This document shows, piece after piece, positions 1 to 11,807 of a stretch of 64,000 nt of DNA; the stretch's first letter is position 1; each line of letters begins with the position of its first letter. The position numbers and the translations under genes are program-made. The notes beneath the pieces were generated by a model, which was given only the letters and a program-made list of their open reading frames with translations, was not told the DNA's origin and did not search any database. The stretch comes from Pachypanchax playfairii. Taxonomy: Eukaryota; Chordata; Actinopteri; Cyprinodontiformes; Aplocheilidae. The stretch covers positions 4,511,845 through 4,575,844 of the forward strand of contig SSNP01000030.1 in assembly GCA_006937955.1 (NCBI GenBank), written 5' to 3'.

Positions 1-1717
1 TTGTGTGTATCTGTTTGTGTGTGTCTGTTTGTGTGTATCTGATTGTGTGTATCTGTGTGTGTCTGTTTGTGTGTATCTGTGTGTGTCTGTTTGTGTGTAT
101 CTGATTGTGTGTGTCTGTTTGTGTGTGTCTGTTTGTGTGTATCTGATTGTGTGTGTCTGTTTGTGTGTATCTGATTGTGTGTATCTGTGTGTCTGATTGT
201 GTGTATCTGTTTGTGTGTGTCTGTTTGTGTGTGTCTGTTTGTGTGTGTCTGTTTGTGTGTGTGTCTGTTTGTGTGTGTCTGTTTGTGTGTGTCTGTTTGT
301 GTGTATCTGTTTGTGTGTGTATCTGTTTGTGTGTGTCTGTTTGTGTGTATCTGATTGTGTGTATCTGTGTGTGTCTGTTTGTGTGTATCTGTGTGTGTCT
401 GTTTGTGTGTATCTGTGTGTATCTGTTTGTGTGTGTCTGATTGTGTGTGTCTGTTTGTGTGTGTCTGTTTGTGTGTATCTGATTGTGTGTGTCTGTTTGT
501 GTGTATCTGATTGTGTGTGTCTGTTTGTGTGTGTGTCTGATTGTGTGTATCTGTTTGTGTGTATCTGATTGTGTGTGTCTGATTGTGTGTATCTGTTTGT
601 GTGTATCTGTTTGTGTGTATCTGATTGTGTGTATCTGTGTGTCTCTGTTTGTGTGTATCTGATTGTGTGTGTCTGTTTGTATCTGTTTGTGTGTATCTGA
701 TTGTGTGTATTTGTGTGTATTTGTGTGTCTGATTGTGTGTATCTGTGTGTGTGTGTATCTGATTGTGTGTATTTGTGTGTCTGATTGTGTGTATCTGTTT
801 GTGTGTGTCTGATTGTGTGTATCTGTTTGTGTGTATCTGTTTGTGTGTATCTGATTGTGTGTATCTGATTGTTTGTATTTGTGTGTCTGTTTGTGTGTAT
901 CTGATTGTGTGTATCTGTTTGTGTGTATCTGATTGTGTGTATCTGTGTGTCTGATTGTGTGTATCTGTTTGTGTGTGTCTGTTTGTGTGTATCTGATTGT
1001 GTGTGTCTGTTTGTGTGTGTCTGTTTGTGTGTATCTGATTGTGTGTATCTGTTTGTGTGTATCTGTTTGTGTGTATCTGATTGTGTGTATCTGTTTGTGT
1101 GTATCTGATTGTGTGTATCTGTGTGTCTAATTGTGTGTATCTGTTTGTGTGTGTCTGTTTGTGTGTATCTGATTGTGTGTGTCTGTTTGTGTGTGTCTGT
1201 TTGTGTGTATCTGATTGTGTGTGTCTGTTTGTGTGTGTCTGTTTGTGTGTGTCTGTTTGTGTGTATCTGTTTGTGTGTATCTGATTGTGTGTGTCTGTTT
1301 GTGTGTATCTGATTGTGTGTGTCTGTTTGTGTGTGTGTCTGTTTGTGTGTATCTGATTGTTTGTGTCTGTTTGTGTGTATCTGTTTGTGTGTATCTGATT
1401 GTGTGTACCTGTGTGTATCTGATTGTGTGTGTCTGTTTGTGTGTATCTGTTTGTGTGTATCTGTTTGTGTGTATCTGTTTGTGTGTGTCTGTTTGTGTGT
1501 CTCTGTTTGTGTGTATCTGATTGTGTGTGTCTGTTTGTGTGTATCTGATTGTGTGTATCTGTTTGTGTGTATCTGATTGTGTGTATCTGTGTGTCTAATT
1601 GTGTGTATCTGTTTGTGTGTGTCTGTTTGTGTGTATCTGATTGTGTGTATCTGTTTGTGTGTATCTGATTGTGTGTGTCTGTTTGTGTGTATCTGATTGT
1701 GTGTATCTGATTGTGTG
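1..1717. repeat. GT-rich degenerate satellite
   Basis: Continuous tandem array of roughly 14-bp units of the form TTGTGTGTATCTGA or TTGTGTGTGTCTGT, with some 12-bp variants. The + strand is almost free of C outside TCTG and nearly free of A outside TATCTGA. It runs off the left edge and stops at about 1717, where ordinary sequence begins. Several frames look open only because the unit lacks stops in them; no gene is implied. It lies in a pard3 intron, so the sense transcript would carry a long UG-rich tract. Confidence 0.95.
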
Positions 1718-2607
1718 GAGTCAGTGTTCCTGCAGCCAGTTGAATAATGAACACGATTCTCTTTGAGTCCTTCCAGTTGTAAATCTGACTTCATAGGACT
1801 CATTACCTCACCAGCTGTGAACCTCGACACACGTGATTGTTTCCGAGTGCAAGTGGGAGTCCTGTGCAGAAAAGGGAGGGGGGTGAGGAGATTCTCTTTG
1901 ATGGCTCCACACTCCCTGCTGAGACACCAAGTCATCGCCTTGCTTTGTCTCACATTTTTGTCTCTTGACATATAAATAGAAATTTATAGTCATCATGAAT
2001 ATACTCATGAGACAGTGTGACTATCAAAACAAAAAGAAGCAGTTTTCATCTTTAGTTGGCAACATGATGGTAAAAAAGGTCATTTTTCAAGCTGTCTTCT
2101 GCTGCAGTTCCTCTTTCACTGGCAGCAGCAAAGACTCATATAAACACAAAGATGAACACTCAGACTAATGGAAAAGATCCCTGTCTTGGCAAGTCAAGAG
2201 AGACATAATGAGCCCCATTGTACCGTCACTAAAGGTGGGAATACAAGTGATTAGCAAATTAATAGCCTAATCGGTTCTATCACCTGAACACCATTAGTTT
2301 GCTGTGTATGCAGGTCACTTTTTGTCTTCCTTTCTTTTAACTTTGAACCACAGTTACTACAAGTCCTCTTGACCTTGCTACTTCTTGATTACTGAGTGAC
2401 CCCTTTCAGAGATGCTTTTAATTAAAAGGGCACTCTGTCAACGTCCTGGCTGGTTGGAGCATCTGTTCCGGCTCCACACCTGCCAACACTAGACAATCCA
2501 ATTCATTGCTCCTGTTTTCAGTTACCACCTAAATAATGTTGAACTAATGACTATGGCAGGGAAGCAGGAAGTCCCTCACTAATCTTCTTCTGTTCATTTC
2601 TGACGGT
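1718..2607. other. Unassigned intronic sequence
   Basis: About 0.9 kb of apparently unique sequence between the GT satellite and a hAT-type MITE. I see no exon, repeat or structured element in it. Confidence 0.6.
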
Positions 2608-3436
2608 CAGTGTTGGAAACGTTACTTTAAAAAGTAATTAGTTATAGTTACTCACTACTTGTTCCAAAAAGTAATTGAGTTAGTAACTGAATTAATCTAC
2701 AAAATAGTAACTAGTTACCCGACAAAGTAACAGACTCTATTACTAAAAAAATGACATAAAAGAATTTAGATTTTTTTAGAAGGTTTCACAAGTCAGTGGA
2801 AATGAGTAAATCAGACAAGTAATTGTAAAAAAACTGTCTATATTTACTGTAAATAAACAGACAGCCAAAGATTTCTCCTGCGCTTCAAGTAATATATTTA
2901 AAAATAAATATATCTCCACCTTGATGAAGACGCCTTTCCTTCGTACGGCTTCAGACTCGCCATTTCTTTGCTGCTTCGCCAAAATTTGCAGGGGATACGC
3001 ATGTGTCGTTTCTGATGGCTCTGATTGGCTACTGTAAAACATGTGACTCTTCCTTAGCCAATTGTAGTCGCTTATCTCGTAACCCACACAGCTTCCCTAC
3101 AACCATGTTAATGTGTATATGTGTAGCTAGCGGTTTGTTCATGTTAAGCAGTTTATTTAACCAATTTATAGTAACACACTGCATTTTACGTTAGCTATCG
3201 ATAACGGCGTTGTAACGTTGGAAATTGTAATTAATTAGTCGGTAAGTAAAGTAAAAACTCCTTTCATAGATAAAGATCACAAAGTGCTGTACTAAGGACA
3301 ATAAAATACAACTTATGAAATTAAACAAATAAAATATAGAAACAACCCATCAATAAAAGACTTTCTTGAATTAGATTATTTCGTTATTGAGAATCTAACC
3401 CTTCCGTTACTTTAAACAGCGTCATTCCAAACACTG
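2608..3436. mobile_element. Non-autonomous hAT-type element
   Basis: The left end starts CAGTGTTGGAAACGTTACTT and is followed by many TAGTTAC/AGTAACT-like words, a pattern familiar from fish hAT MITEs. The right end is the inverse, finishing in CCAAACACTG at 3436. The flanking 8-mers are ctgacggt and atcatggt, identical at 5 of 8 positions, so the target duplication is decayed or absent. There is no transposase coding. Assignment to hAT is by the ends and is an inference. Confidence 0.7.
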
Positions 3437-4509
3437 ATCATGGTGCTTCCTCTCAGTGCTGACTTTGGAACTTGATGACAACAACAAAAAGCAGGTGGAG
3501 TGCCTCCACTCGGACTTACAGTAATTCTTTACCGCCGCGTGATCAAGCCCAATTTTCTTTGTTTCAGTGTGGTTGAATAAAAAACACAGTTTTTCTGTAG
3601 AAGTCACCTTCATAGCCTTCACTTCAACCAAAAGTTGTTTTTTTCACCACTAAAGATTTTCCGTTATTCCCAGGATGGCGTCTGAGGTTTTTATGTGCTT
3701 CAAAAATCATGAGTTTTCTAGAGGTTGTGATATATAAAGTCATTTTTTATTTGAATGCCGGAGATCCTCTAAATGTGCAGAGAATTTGATCCAGACTTTT
3801 TCCTAAGCTGCTGTTCACACATGTATTTCATTGTGGCTGATTTAGAGCTGAGGATGTGCTCACACAGTCGGGCAGAACAAGAAGTAAACGTCTGTTCGCA
3901 GCACATGAGGCAGGATGTGATATATTAAGTTTGCTATGGAAATCACTGTTTTCTTTAGAACTCTATGTGGACAGCAGATGAGGCTCTTCATTGTGTTAAC
4001 AATAATACCAATTGTTACTGAACAAATGGTAATAAAATTAAGTGTAGCGTGAAGAAGCAATTCTTTTCAGCACTCCCACAGGCTCAGTCTCTATTCACAG
4101 AAATTGTTCTGGAAGATTTGCAGATATGTTTGCAAATTGTCTCACTGTCTGATTTGCTGGATATTTTACCAGAGTTGGGTGGAAAGGTCCTGCTAGAAGT
4201 CCAAATTGAACTCCTGGTGCATTTGTCAAAACATATCATGTAAAACTGACCTGATTTATGCAGCTTTATTCTTATCAATGCCAAGTGACTCCAAACCAAA
4301 TAGTTACTAAAGTTTATGGGCTCAGTGTTGGAAAAACAAAGCAAAAGTTTTAAAAGCCTTTGAAGAATATCTGTCTGTCAGTCTAATCATTAATCAGTGA
4401 GTTGGTGAAAACCTAATATTTGAATGAATTTATTGAGCAGAAGATTTATTCAAACTGGGGGATTTGTTTCTGTAGTGATGCATGCGCTGTATCAGTCTGT
4501 CGTGGTAAA
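3437..4509. other. Unassigned intronic sequence
   Basis: About 1.1 kb with no recognised exon or repeat; only short chance reading frames are present. Confidence 0.55.
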
Positions 4510-4690
4510 GAGCCAGAAAGCAAAGCTCTAGATTCAGACTATGTTTCAGTCTATGTTCCTACTCTCATCTATGGTCACGAGCTTTGGGTAGTGACCGAAA
4601 GGAGGAGATCGCAGATACAAGCGGTTGAAATTAGTTTTTTCTGCAGGTGTCTGGACTCTCACTTAGAGATGGGGTGGTCATCCGGGATAG
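4510..4690 (+). pseudogene. LINE reverse-transcriptase C-terminal relic, part 1
   Basis: The translation includes YGHELWVVTERRRSQIQA, followed by a decayed match to a C-terminal segment common in fish non-LTR retrotransposon polyproteins. It is truncated on the left. On the right it is cut by a tetranucleotide array at 4697, and its 3' continuation resumes near 5030. The clade was not determined. It is a fossil with no start codon and no catalytic motifs. Confidence 0.7.
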
Positions 4691-4696
4691 ACTCAG

Positions 4697-4776
<80 letters not shown>

Positions 4777-4900
4777 TTGATCGGTCGGTCGGTCGGTCGG
4801 TCGGTCGGTCGGTTGGTCGGTCGGTTGGTTGGTTGGTTGGTTGGTCGGTCGGTTGGTCGGTCGGTCGGTTGGTCGGTCGGTCGGTTGATTTGTTGATTGA
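4697..4900. repeat. (TTGA)n to (TCGG/TTGG)n tetranucleotide array
   Basis: About 20 TTGA units pass into mixed TCGG and TTGG units and then return to TTGATTTG. All blocks keep the 4-bp period and phase, so the second block probably arose by point change and spread within the first. It sits inside a LINE relic. Confidence 0.95.
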
Positions 4901-5029
4901 TTTGTGGTGTCAGGGTTGCTATTAAGGAATAGCTGGTTCCTACAAACTCAAAATAAGATATGACGCAAAACTGCCCCTTGAATTTACCACAAGAAATCAC
5001 AGACAGGGGTAAACATTTGTTTACACCTC

Positions 5030-5215
5030 TGGAAATAAGTCAGCTGGGGTTGTCTAAACATCTGATTAGGATCCTTCTTTTCCTTCTGGAGGTTTTCTGT
5101 GATTGTCCCTCTATGAGGAAGACCTCAGAGAAGACCCAGCACTTGTTGGGTGGATTATATGGCCTCTCTGGCCTGGGGACACCTTGGGATCTCCAAAGAG
5201 GAGCTGTGTTTCCTT
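5030..5215 (+). pseudogene. LINE relic, part 2 (3' coding end)
   Basis: This matches the stretch that normally follows the ELWVVTE segment in the same fish LINE: a leucine-rich region, then a GGCCTGGGGACACCTTGGGA word typical of the polyprotein end. The orientation is the same as the 4510-4690 piece. The two pieces therefore belong to one insertion split by, or partly replaced by, the tetranucleotide array and about 130 bp of other sequence. Confidence 0.6.
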
Positions 5216-6095
5216 CTGAACCTTCTTCTGTCACCAGGTCATGTGACAGAAAACTGTAAAGAAACAAAATGGGCATTAACAATGTCTTAGAATATCTGCT
5301 ATTTATTTGAGTTACAATTTATTTTTCGCAAGGACAAAATTGAATCATTAGGAAGCTTAATTAACAAAGAAAAAACAGACAAGCTAATATAGTGTGGTGA
5401 AGGCAGCTGGAGACCAGTCTTTGAGTAGTCCTCTTTTATGTGGGGTTTCCCTCCACAGAATTTCCCCCAACACTTTGGATGGCCTCTCTGTCTCTCTTAA
5501 TTCACCCTCAGTCAACACAGAGGAGACAGAGCTGGCCCAAGTAATTTGGATAATAATTATTTCTGTGTTTAGTGCCAGTTGGGTGCCTGAAAAGGTCAGG
5601 GAACAGCATGAGGACAGGCTTATCTCCATGTTGGCTCTAGATTCCATACAGCAACAAACAATAGGAAAAGGCCTTGGCCCTAGGCACACCAGCATGACAC
5701 AGGACAGCTCCCACTGTCAAAACATAACAACAAACTGAGGAAGTACTAACCACCCTGGATTTTAGAGCTACCACACAGGCCGATGGCCAAATGGCAGCCT
5801 CCAAAAGACTCTTGTTAAGAACACACATTCAAAGGTGGAAGGAAGGGAAGTCATACTAACACATTAAAGCAGTAGAGTTATGGAATGAAGAATTTAACTG
5901 TTGGGTCTTATTAAACTGTCATCGTATCCAGGATGTAAATAGTTAATCTTACAAGAATAGAAACAATAAAGACTTTTACAATTTAAACTTTGATATCTTT
6001 ATTGAAACTCTGTCTTTAAGTCAGTCTGGTAAAATAATTAGAGCTTAATGAAAACGTGACCATTTAGAGGTGAAAAGGATCTGAACCTGTTTACT
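5216..6095. other. Unassigned intronic sequence
   Basis: Frames of about 100 residues are open on both strands near 5384-5738, but neither shows a recognisable domain, and their overlap on opposite strands argues against coding. Nothing else is seen. Confidence 0.5.
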
Positions 6096-6720
6096 ATGTT
6101 CAATCCAGAAACAAGCTCAACATCTTCCTCTCCTTCATCCAACAAACAGTCCTCCAACCCTGTCTTCAATCACAGCTTCTCTGTCACACCAACTGGTTCA
6201 TCTTCTACCTCAGTCATGGATCTTCATCTTGATGCTGTTCCGCCATGTCCAACATCAGAAGCAGCCAGTGTCACTTTTGCCAACAAGGCAGCAAGATTTT
6301 GGAGAGACCCGTGTTGGTCGACCTTAAGTACACAAGCACGTTTCAGGACCCACTGCAGTTTTCTTATCACCGTGGGGTTGGAGTGGAAGACGCCATCATA
6401 CACCTGCTTCAACAAACACACTGTTATTTGGACAAAGCAGGCAGCGCTGTGAGAATCATGTTCTTTGATTTCTACAGTGTCTTTAACACAATTCAGCCTG
6501 TTTTACTGTGTAAACACTCCAAAAGACACAGGTGGAGGCCTCCACAATTACCTGGATTAAGAACTACCTGACAGACAGACCACAGTTTGTGAGACTAAAG
6601 AGTTGTACGGCTGACCAGGTGATCAGCAGCACAGGAGTACCACAGGGGACGGTACTCTCACCATTTCTTTTCACTCTGTACACCTCAGACTTTCAGGAGA
6701 TCCTTCCTGTCCACAGCTAG
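6096..6720 (+). pseudogene. L2/CR1-group LINE reverse transcriptase fragment
   Basis: Reverse transcriptase core in two frames. Frame one carries DPLQFSYHRGVGVEDAI and IMFFDFYSVFNTI, where the FFDFxSxFNTI motif holds the first catalytic aspartate. After a frameshift near 6530, frame two carries TWIKNYLTDRPQFVRL, GVPQGTVLSPFLFTLYTSDF. The usual following FSDD motif is missing, because the sequence passes straight into a 36-bp minisatellite at the DFQ position. It is a decayed, non-functional copy. Clade assignment is from recognition of these motifs. Confidence 0.85.
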
Positions 6721-7094
6721 AACCCTCTACAGGAGATCCTTCCCGTCCACAGCTAGAACCCTCTACAGGAGATCCTTCCTGTCCACAGCTAGAACCCTCT
6801 ACAGGAGATCCTTCCCGTCCACAGCTAGAACCCTCTACAGGAGATCCTTCCTGTCCACAGCTAGAACCCTCTACAGGAGATCCTTCCCGTCCACAGCTAG
6901 AACCCTCTACAGGAGATCCTTCCTGTCCACAGCTAGAACTCTCTACAGGAGATCCTTCCTGTCCACAGCTAGAACCCTCTACAGGAGATCCTTCCTGTCC
7001 ACAGCTAGAACTCTCTACAGGAGATCCTTCCTGTCCACAGCTAGAACCCTCAACAGGAGATCCTTCCTGTCCACAGCTAGAACCCTCTACAGGA
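6694..7094. repeat. 36-bp minisatellite, 11 copies, seeded in a LINE
   Basis: Eleven units of exactly 36 bp, with the CCACAGCTAG word recurring at 6711, 6747, 6783 and so on to 7071. The first unit overlaps the end of the LINE reverse transcriptase frame. Copies 1-6 alternate TTCCTGT and TTCCCGT. Later copies instead alternate AACTCT and AACCCT. This suggests dimeric higher-order units. The + frame has a TAG in each unit, while a minus frame is open with a 12-residue repeat (VEGSSCGQEGSP); I regard it as incidental. Confidence 0.95.
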
Positions 7095-8459
7095 CACTTT
7101 CTCTTTGAAACCATTCATTGTCCCGTGTTTCCTGAAATAAATGCTGGGATGTGAAAACAGTGTGTGTAAGTGATAGCATGCGTTTACACAGGACCGACAC
7201 AAAGCCGTATTGAAAAGCATTGTTACTCAAGGCCTTCTCTGAACCCTTTGCATGCATATTGTGATCAGGTTCTGAATTGTCCTGTTTGTTGTGCGGTGAC
7301 TAAAATGAATCCTAGCTGAGAATCCTACATGCATGCAATGATACCACACACTTTTGTTCAAATAGTTTTCTCCTCTTTTGATCTTTTTCTCTTTAAAGAA
7401 TGCAGTTTCACTTAATTTATTTAAAAGGAAACTTGGCTTTTCTCTGACAGATTTATTACTTATTCATAAAGCAACTTTGTATCAAGCAACCTGTTAATCA
7501 AAGAAGTATTACAAAGGAGGGTAGTCACCAAATCCTTTCACAAGCACCATCAGATGTTTTATACAAGTAGTTAATCCAGGTCATAGTTTTGTCTCAAAGT
7601 CCATCTGACAAAGAGCTGAGAGGAGAGAGGTTGGTTCTGATAAGACCAGTTTATGCCTGATACAGTTAAAGCATCAGGACTGGACGGAACACAGGGCCAT
7701 TACTGTGATTGTGTCTTTTATCTGAAACTAAAAGAACGGGATGGATTTGTAATAGTTGTAGCCAAAGACATTGGCTACAACATCAGCTGTCCAACACAAA
7801 TGCTGTAAGATGTGACCAATCAGATAAAACCAGACAGGAAGCTGGAAGTCCTACAGATCAAATGTCTAGGTTGTGATGTATAAAGGTTAATGTTAGTTAT
7901 TTTGTACACAGATTTGTGTTTTGGGGACATTTAAGCTAGTGAGAACACAAAGTGAATGAGATAATTGAATAGTAATAAATAATGCTGATCTTTCTACTTT
8001 TATTTCACCTGTATGGATTTATGAGCCCTATAGTGAGTTATTGAAGTGGTACAGCAACTTAAAGTTGTGGTAATTTTTATTACTCCCAGTCATGTGATCA
8101 CTTTAACCACAGACCACATTCCTCAAATAGACCACTATGTTGTGCATTTATTACCGTTGGACATTAGACATTATTTTGAGAGTACTTCTAAAAAAATCCC
8201 TTTTTTTAAGCCTTGTCATGCAAACAAGACCAACATACTTCAGTAGGTCAATAGTTTAGAGCTTACTGGAACAATTGGAAGATAAAGCTGCATGAAAATC
8301 AGCCAAATGGGAGATAGTGTAAATGTTCTTTGCAAAAATAGATGTATATGTAAGCTATAATTTCCTTTCATGAGTAAATGACCAGATTTCAGTTGTTAAA
8401 TAGTCTGAAAAGAATATTTAGGTAAGTGTAACTAATACTTAATGCTTACTTACTGCTGT
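7095..8459. other. Unassigned intronic sequence
   Basis: AT-rich sequence of about 1.4 kb; no exon, structured RNA or repeat recognised. Confidence 0.55.
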
Positions 8460-9135
8460 TAAAGACCTCCAGCTGATCCAAAATACTGCTGCCAGAGTTC
8501 TGATGAGAGTTAGAAGGAGAGACCATATTTCTCCTGTTTTAGCATCACTTCATTGGCTCCCTGTAAGATCTAGAATAAAGTTTAAGGTTTTACTTTTGAC
8601 GTATAAGGCCTTGAACGACCAAGCTCCAGCTTATATTAAAGATCTTATTGTTCCAGATGTTCCTAACAGAACACTCTCAGACTGCAGGTCTGTTTGTAGT
8701 TCCTAGAGGTTCTAAAAGTAGAATGGGAAGAAGAGCTTTTAGTTATCAGGCTCCTCTCCTGTGGAACCAGCTTCCACTTTTTATCCGTGAGGCAGACACC
8801 TTGTGTAGTTTTAAGAATAGACTTAAAACTTTCCTTTTTACACAATCCTATAGTCAGGGTTAGCTTGGGTTCTCCTGATCCATCCCTTTAGTTATGCTGC
8901 TATAGGTTTAGACTGCCGGAGGACATACTGTCCACATGTCTTCACTCTGCTGTCTCTCTTTATTCTCCGTGTTTGTATTGATTGTTACTATTACTGAATT
9001 AACAATTCAGCCCAATCGGCTGGTTCCTTAGATAGGAAATGTTTTATTAGTAATTGGTTAATTTTTCTGTAAAGTGCCTTGAAATGACTTTGTTATGAAC
9101 TGGAACTTTATAAATAAATAAACATGAAACTTTAA
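8460..9135 (+). pseudogene. L2-type LINE 3' end
   Basis: The translation from 8464 reads LQLIQNTAARVL, then HISPVLASLHWLPV and LLLTYKALN, the signature C-terminal tail of fish L2/CR1-group polyproteins. A one-base shift near 8690 moves the frame to GRRAFSYQAPLLWNQLP and a stop at about 8863. A 3' untranslated tail follows, including GTAAAGTGCCTTGAAATGAC and an AATAAATAAA end at about 9120. It is 5'-truncated, as is usual for LINE insertions. Confidence 0.88.
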
Positions 9136-9393
9136 ACTTAAGTTATATAATGGGTTAACCTGATCTGTCACTTTGGAGGTAAAATCAGGGTACGTTACAC
9201 ACAAAAGCTCATAATGTGCATAGCAAAGACAACAAAGGAAATGGAAATAAATGTCTACCTCTACTACTCTTATTTTTTATTAATAGATGTGGTTTAATTT
9301 TAATTATTTTTCAAATATAACTTGTTATCATATTGTCATTTAAATAATGTGTCATTTATATGATCATTTCAAAACCAAAGTCTTTGATTCATA

Positions 9394-10175
9394 CAACTCC
9401 AATCCCAACTAGTTGGGTTGCTATGTTACATGTTAAAGGAAAAAAGTATACAATGATTTGCAAATCTCATCATACCATATTTAACGTATTCCCAATAAAA
9501 TATAAACAACATATCAGATGTTGAAACTAAGAGAGTTTAACATTTTATAGAAAATCTTTGCTCACTTTAAATTGGATGGCAGCAACACATCTCAACACAG
9601 TTGGAACAGAAGCAACAAAAAGATTTAACAGTAATTTGCACAACTCAATGATTTTAAAGATCCCACCATCAATGAACAAGATCATCAAAACAATCAGAGA
9701 ATCAGGAGAAACGCTGAGCGCAAGAGACAAGGTCAAAGGTTAAAACTCAGGCATCACTGCATTAAAAACAGACATGATTCTCAACTGGATATTATTGCAT
9801 GGACTCAAGAACAGTTCCAGATATCACTTCCTGTTGCTTCACCATGCAAGCCTCAAACACCAGTTAAAAATGGATCATGCAAAGAAACAGCTGCATTTAA
9901 ACAGGATCCAGAAGTACCGACTTCTTCTCAGGGCCAAAGCTCGTTTAAACTGGTCTTAAGTGAAATGGAAAACTGCTCCATGGTCTGATCTGGTTCAAAT
10001 ATGAATGTTCTTGGACTCCATGTTCTGTGTGGTAAAGAAGAGAGAGGGACCACTCAGTTGTATGTAATATTCTTTATGTTTTATTGGTAAAAAAAAATTG
10101 AGTTTATGAGATTTTCAAATCATTCCTTTTCCTTCCCTTTCACATGACATCCCAACTTTCTTGGAATTGGGATTA
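9394..10175 (+). mobile_element. Internally deleted Tc1/mariner-type element
   Basis: Flanked by TA on both sides (9392-9393 and 10176-10177). The ends are inverted repeats: CAACTCCAATCCCAA on the left, and the complement of TTGGAATTGGGATTA on the right. Inside are relics of a transposase: IIKTIRESGETLSARDKVKG from the DNA-binding part (about 9680-9740), then decayed middle sequence. At about 780 bp it is roughly half the length of a full element, and no catalytic triad remains. Confidence 0.85.
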
Positions 10176-10546
10176 TAGATTGAGGATTATATTTGTAATT
10201 TTCTTCAAAGTCCTTCCTGTTACACAACATATTTTGACTTTTGCAACCAACGTTTTACTATCACCATTGTATTTTGGAGATCCTGATTTTGGCATCATAA
10301 CCACACCCTGCTTTGGATATTCTGTCAACATCAGCCAGTTGGCAGCCTGTTTACTACCAGCTGCCTTTGCACATTAAAGTTGCTGCCTCTCGTTTACACT
10401 TTAATCTATTTTCTCTCCCTTTTCTTCCCTCTCATTAATTTTTATAAGATCTCAAGAGTATGGCACAAGTTAAGCTTTACTATATTTACTGGTCTTTGTG
10501 CCCTATTAAAACTATTTTCAGGAATGCTTTGGGTTTTTATCAGACA

Positions 10547-10676
10547 GCGTCATTCATTCATTTTACACAACTTATCCCATTCAGGGTCAGAGGGTGAGCT
10601 GGAACCTGTCCTGGTTGTTACAGCATGAGGTGAGATACACTGTAAACAGGTCATCAGGCTATCGGTCAATCACAAT
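10547..10676 (+). repeat. Fragment of a common fish interspersed repeat
   Basis: CATTCATTCATTTTACACAA followed by CTTATCCCATTCAGGGTCAG and a GGAGCTGGAACC-like word. This order is familiar from a very abundant fish repeat whose later part appears at 56805-58300. The superfamily is not determined. The rest of 10176-10822 is unassigned. Confidence 0.6.
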
Positions 10677-10822
10677 GAGAATAATACAAAATGACACAAC
10701 TGTACATTGACACCTACTTGACTCAACTTGACATTGAGATTTTCCTCCAAATGGGTTCCAGTTCTCTCTAACTGCAGCCAGAACTTGCAGAACACAATAT
10801 ATTTTTCTTTTTCCATCACTAA

Positions 10823-11430
10823 GGTTGTATTCACACCTGATAGTCCGGTGGACTCGGTTCGATTGGGGACCAAAGTTGCAACATTGTTGTTGTTTTTAGT
10901 TGGTGCGGTTTGGATTCACACTGCACTTTATTAAACAGACCAAATAAGATTAGGTGCATGTTACATCCCCACCTGTGGTGGCGCTGTAGAGTTTCTGCAC
11001 TACTTGTTACTGCACTTCCTGTTGCTGCTGCGGGAGAGTGAAACATAAACAAACATGGACTAGCAGCAGATTCTGGTGGTTTGGGGATCTTTTATGTTTG
11101 GTGAATGTACCAGATCAGCAATGTGTTGAGGATGAACAGATAACGAGACAGAGAACTACACGAGGCGGCTGAGACGGCTGCACAATATAGTCCACTTCCT
11201 GCTTTTGGTGTGGTCCCGGTCCGGTTGCGTACACACTTGCAATCGAACCGCACCAGAGTTTGTTTCAATCAAACAGAGACCCACGTTTTAAGGTGGACTA
11301 AAGTTTGATTGTTTGGTCTGAATCAGAGTTCAGGTGCACGTTCGCACCTCCCCAAACAAACCGGACTTTCTGTGCAAACGAACTAGAGTTTGATTCAAGC
11401 GGACTAAACAGGGCTGGTGTGAATGCACCC
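10823..11430 (-). mobile_element. MITE with GGTTGTATTCACACC ends, copy 1
   Basis: 608 bp. The left end is GGTTGTATTCACACC and the right end is the inverse, GGTGTGAATGCACCC. Both are flanked by TAA (10820-10822, 11431-11433), a 3-bp target duplication of the TWA type used by PIF/Harbinger elements. A second, inverted copy lies at 19488-20105 and shares the interior. No coding capacity. Confidence 0.85.
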
Positions 11431-11807
11431 TAAAACTTTGACTCCAGGACCAAAACAATGTCACCATCTCAGAACCAAATAATTTTCTGGTCCAGAGAAA
11501 AGGACTTCTTTCATCAAGCGCTAGAAGCTCAGTGAGACCAACGACCAATAAAAACATTGTGTCTGTGTTGAAAATAAATGAAGTCAGGTTTTATTTTTAC
11601 CCTCTGATTATTCTACAGGTATAAAAACATGAATAAGAATTCTGGTAGAAGTGGAACTACATGAACTCATTGTCTTCCATCTTTCTACAGCTTGTGCATT
11701 GATTTTGTTTTGCTTTCTTTTAATGCAGTCACATAAAGCAGGTCAGAAGAACGTATATATCTGCCTTCACAGCTGCTGTTTTCAATTCAATTCACAAACA
11801 CTATAGG

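Noticed and set aside
1..1576. Several frames of 60-123 codons made of C, V, L and S
   Set aside because: They are translations of the GT satellite.
5384..5738. Overlapping 103- and 114-codon frames on opposite strands
   Set aside because: Mutually antisense, no domain, no splice or start context.
6694..7094. Regular 36-bp period suggested a CRISPR array
   Set aside because: There are no unique spacers; the whole 36-bp unit repeats head to tail in a vertebrate intron.
6671..7114. Minus-strand frame with a 12-residue repeat (VEGSSCGQEGSP)
   Set aside because: It is antisense to a LINE-derived 36-bp minisatellite; no signal peptide, no conserved flanks.
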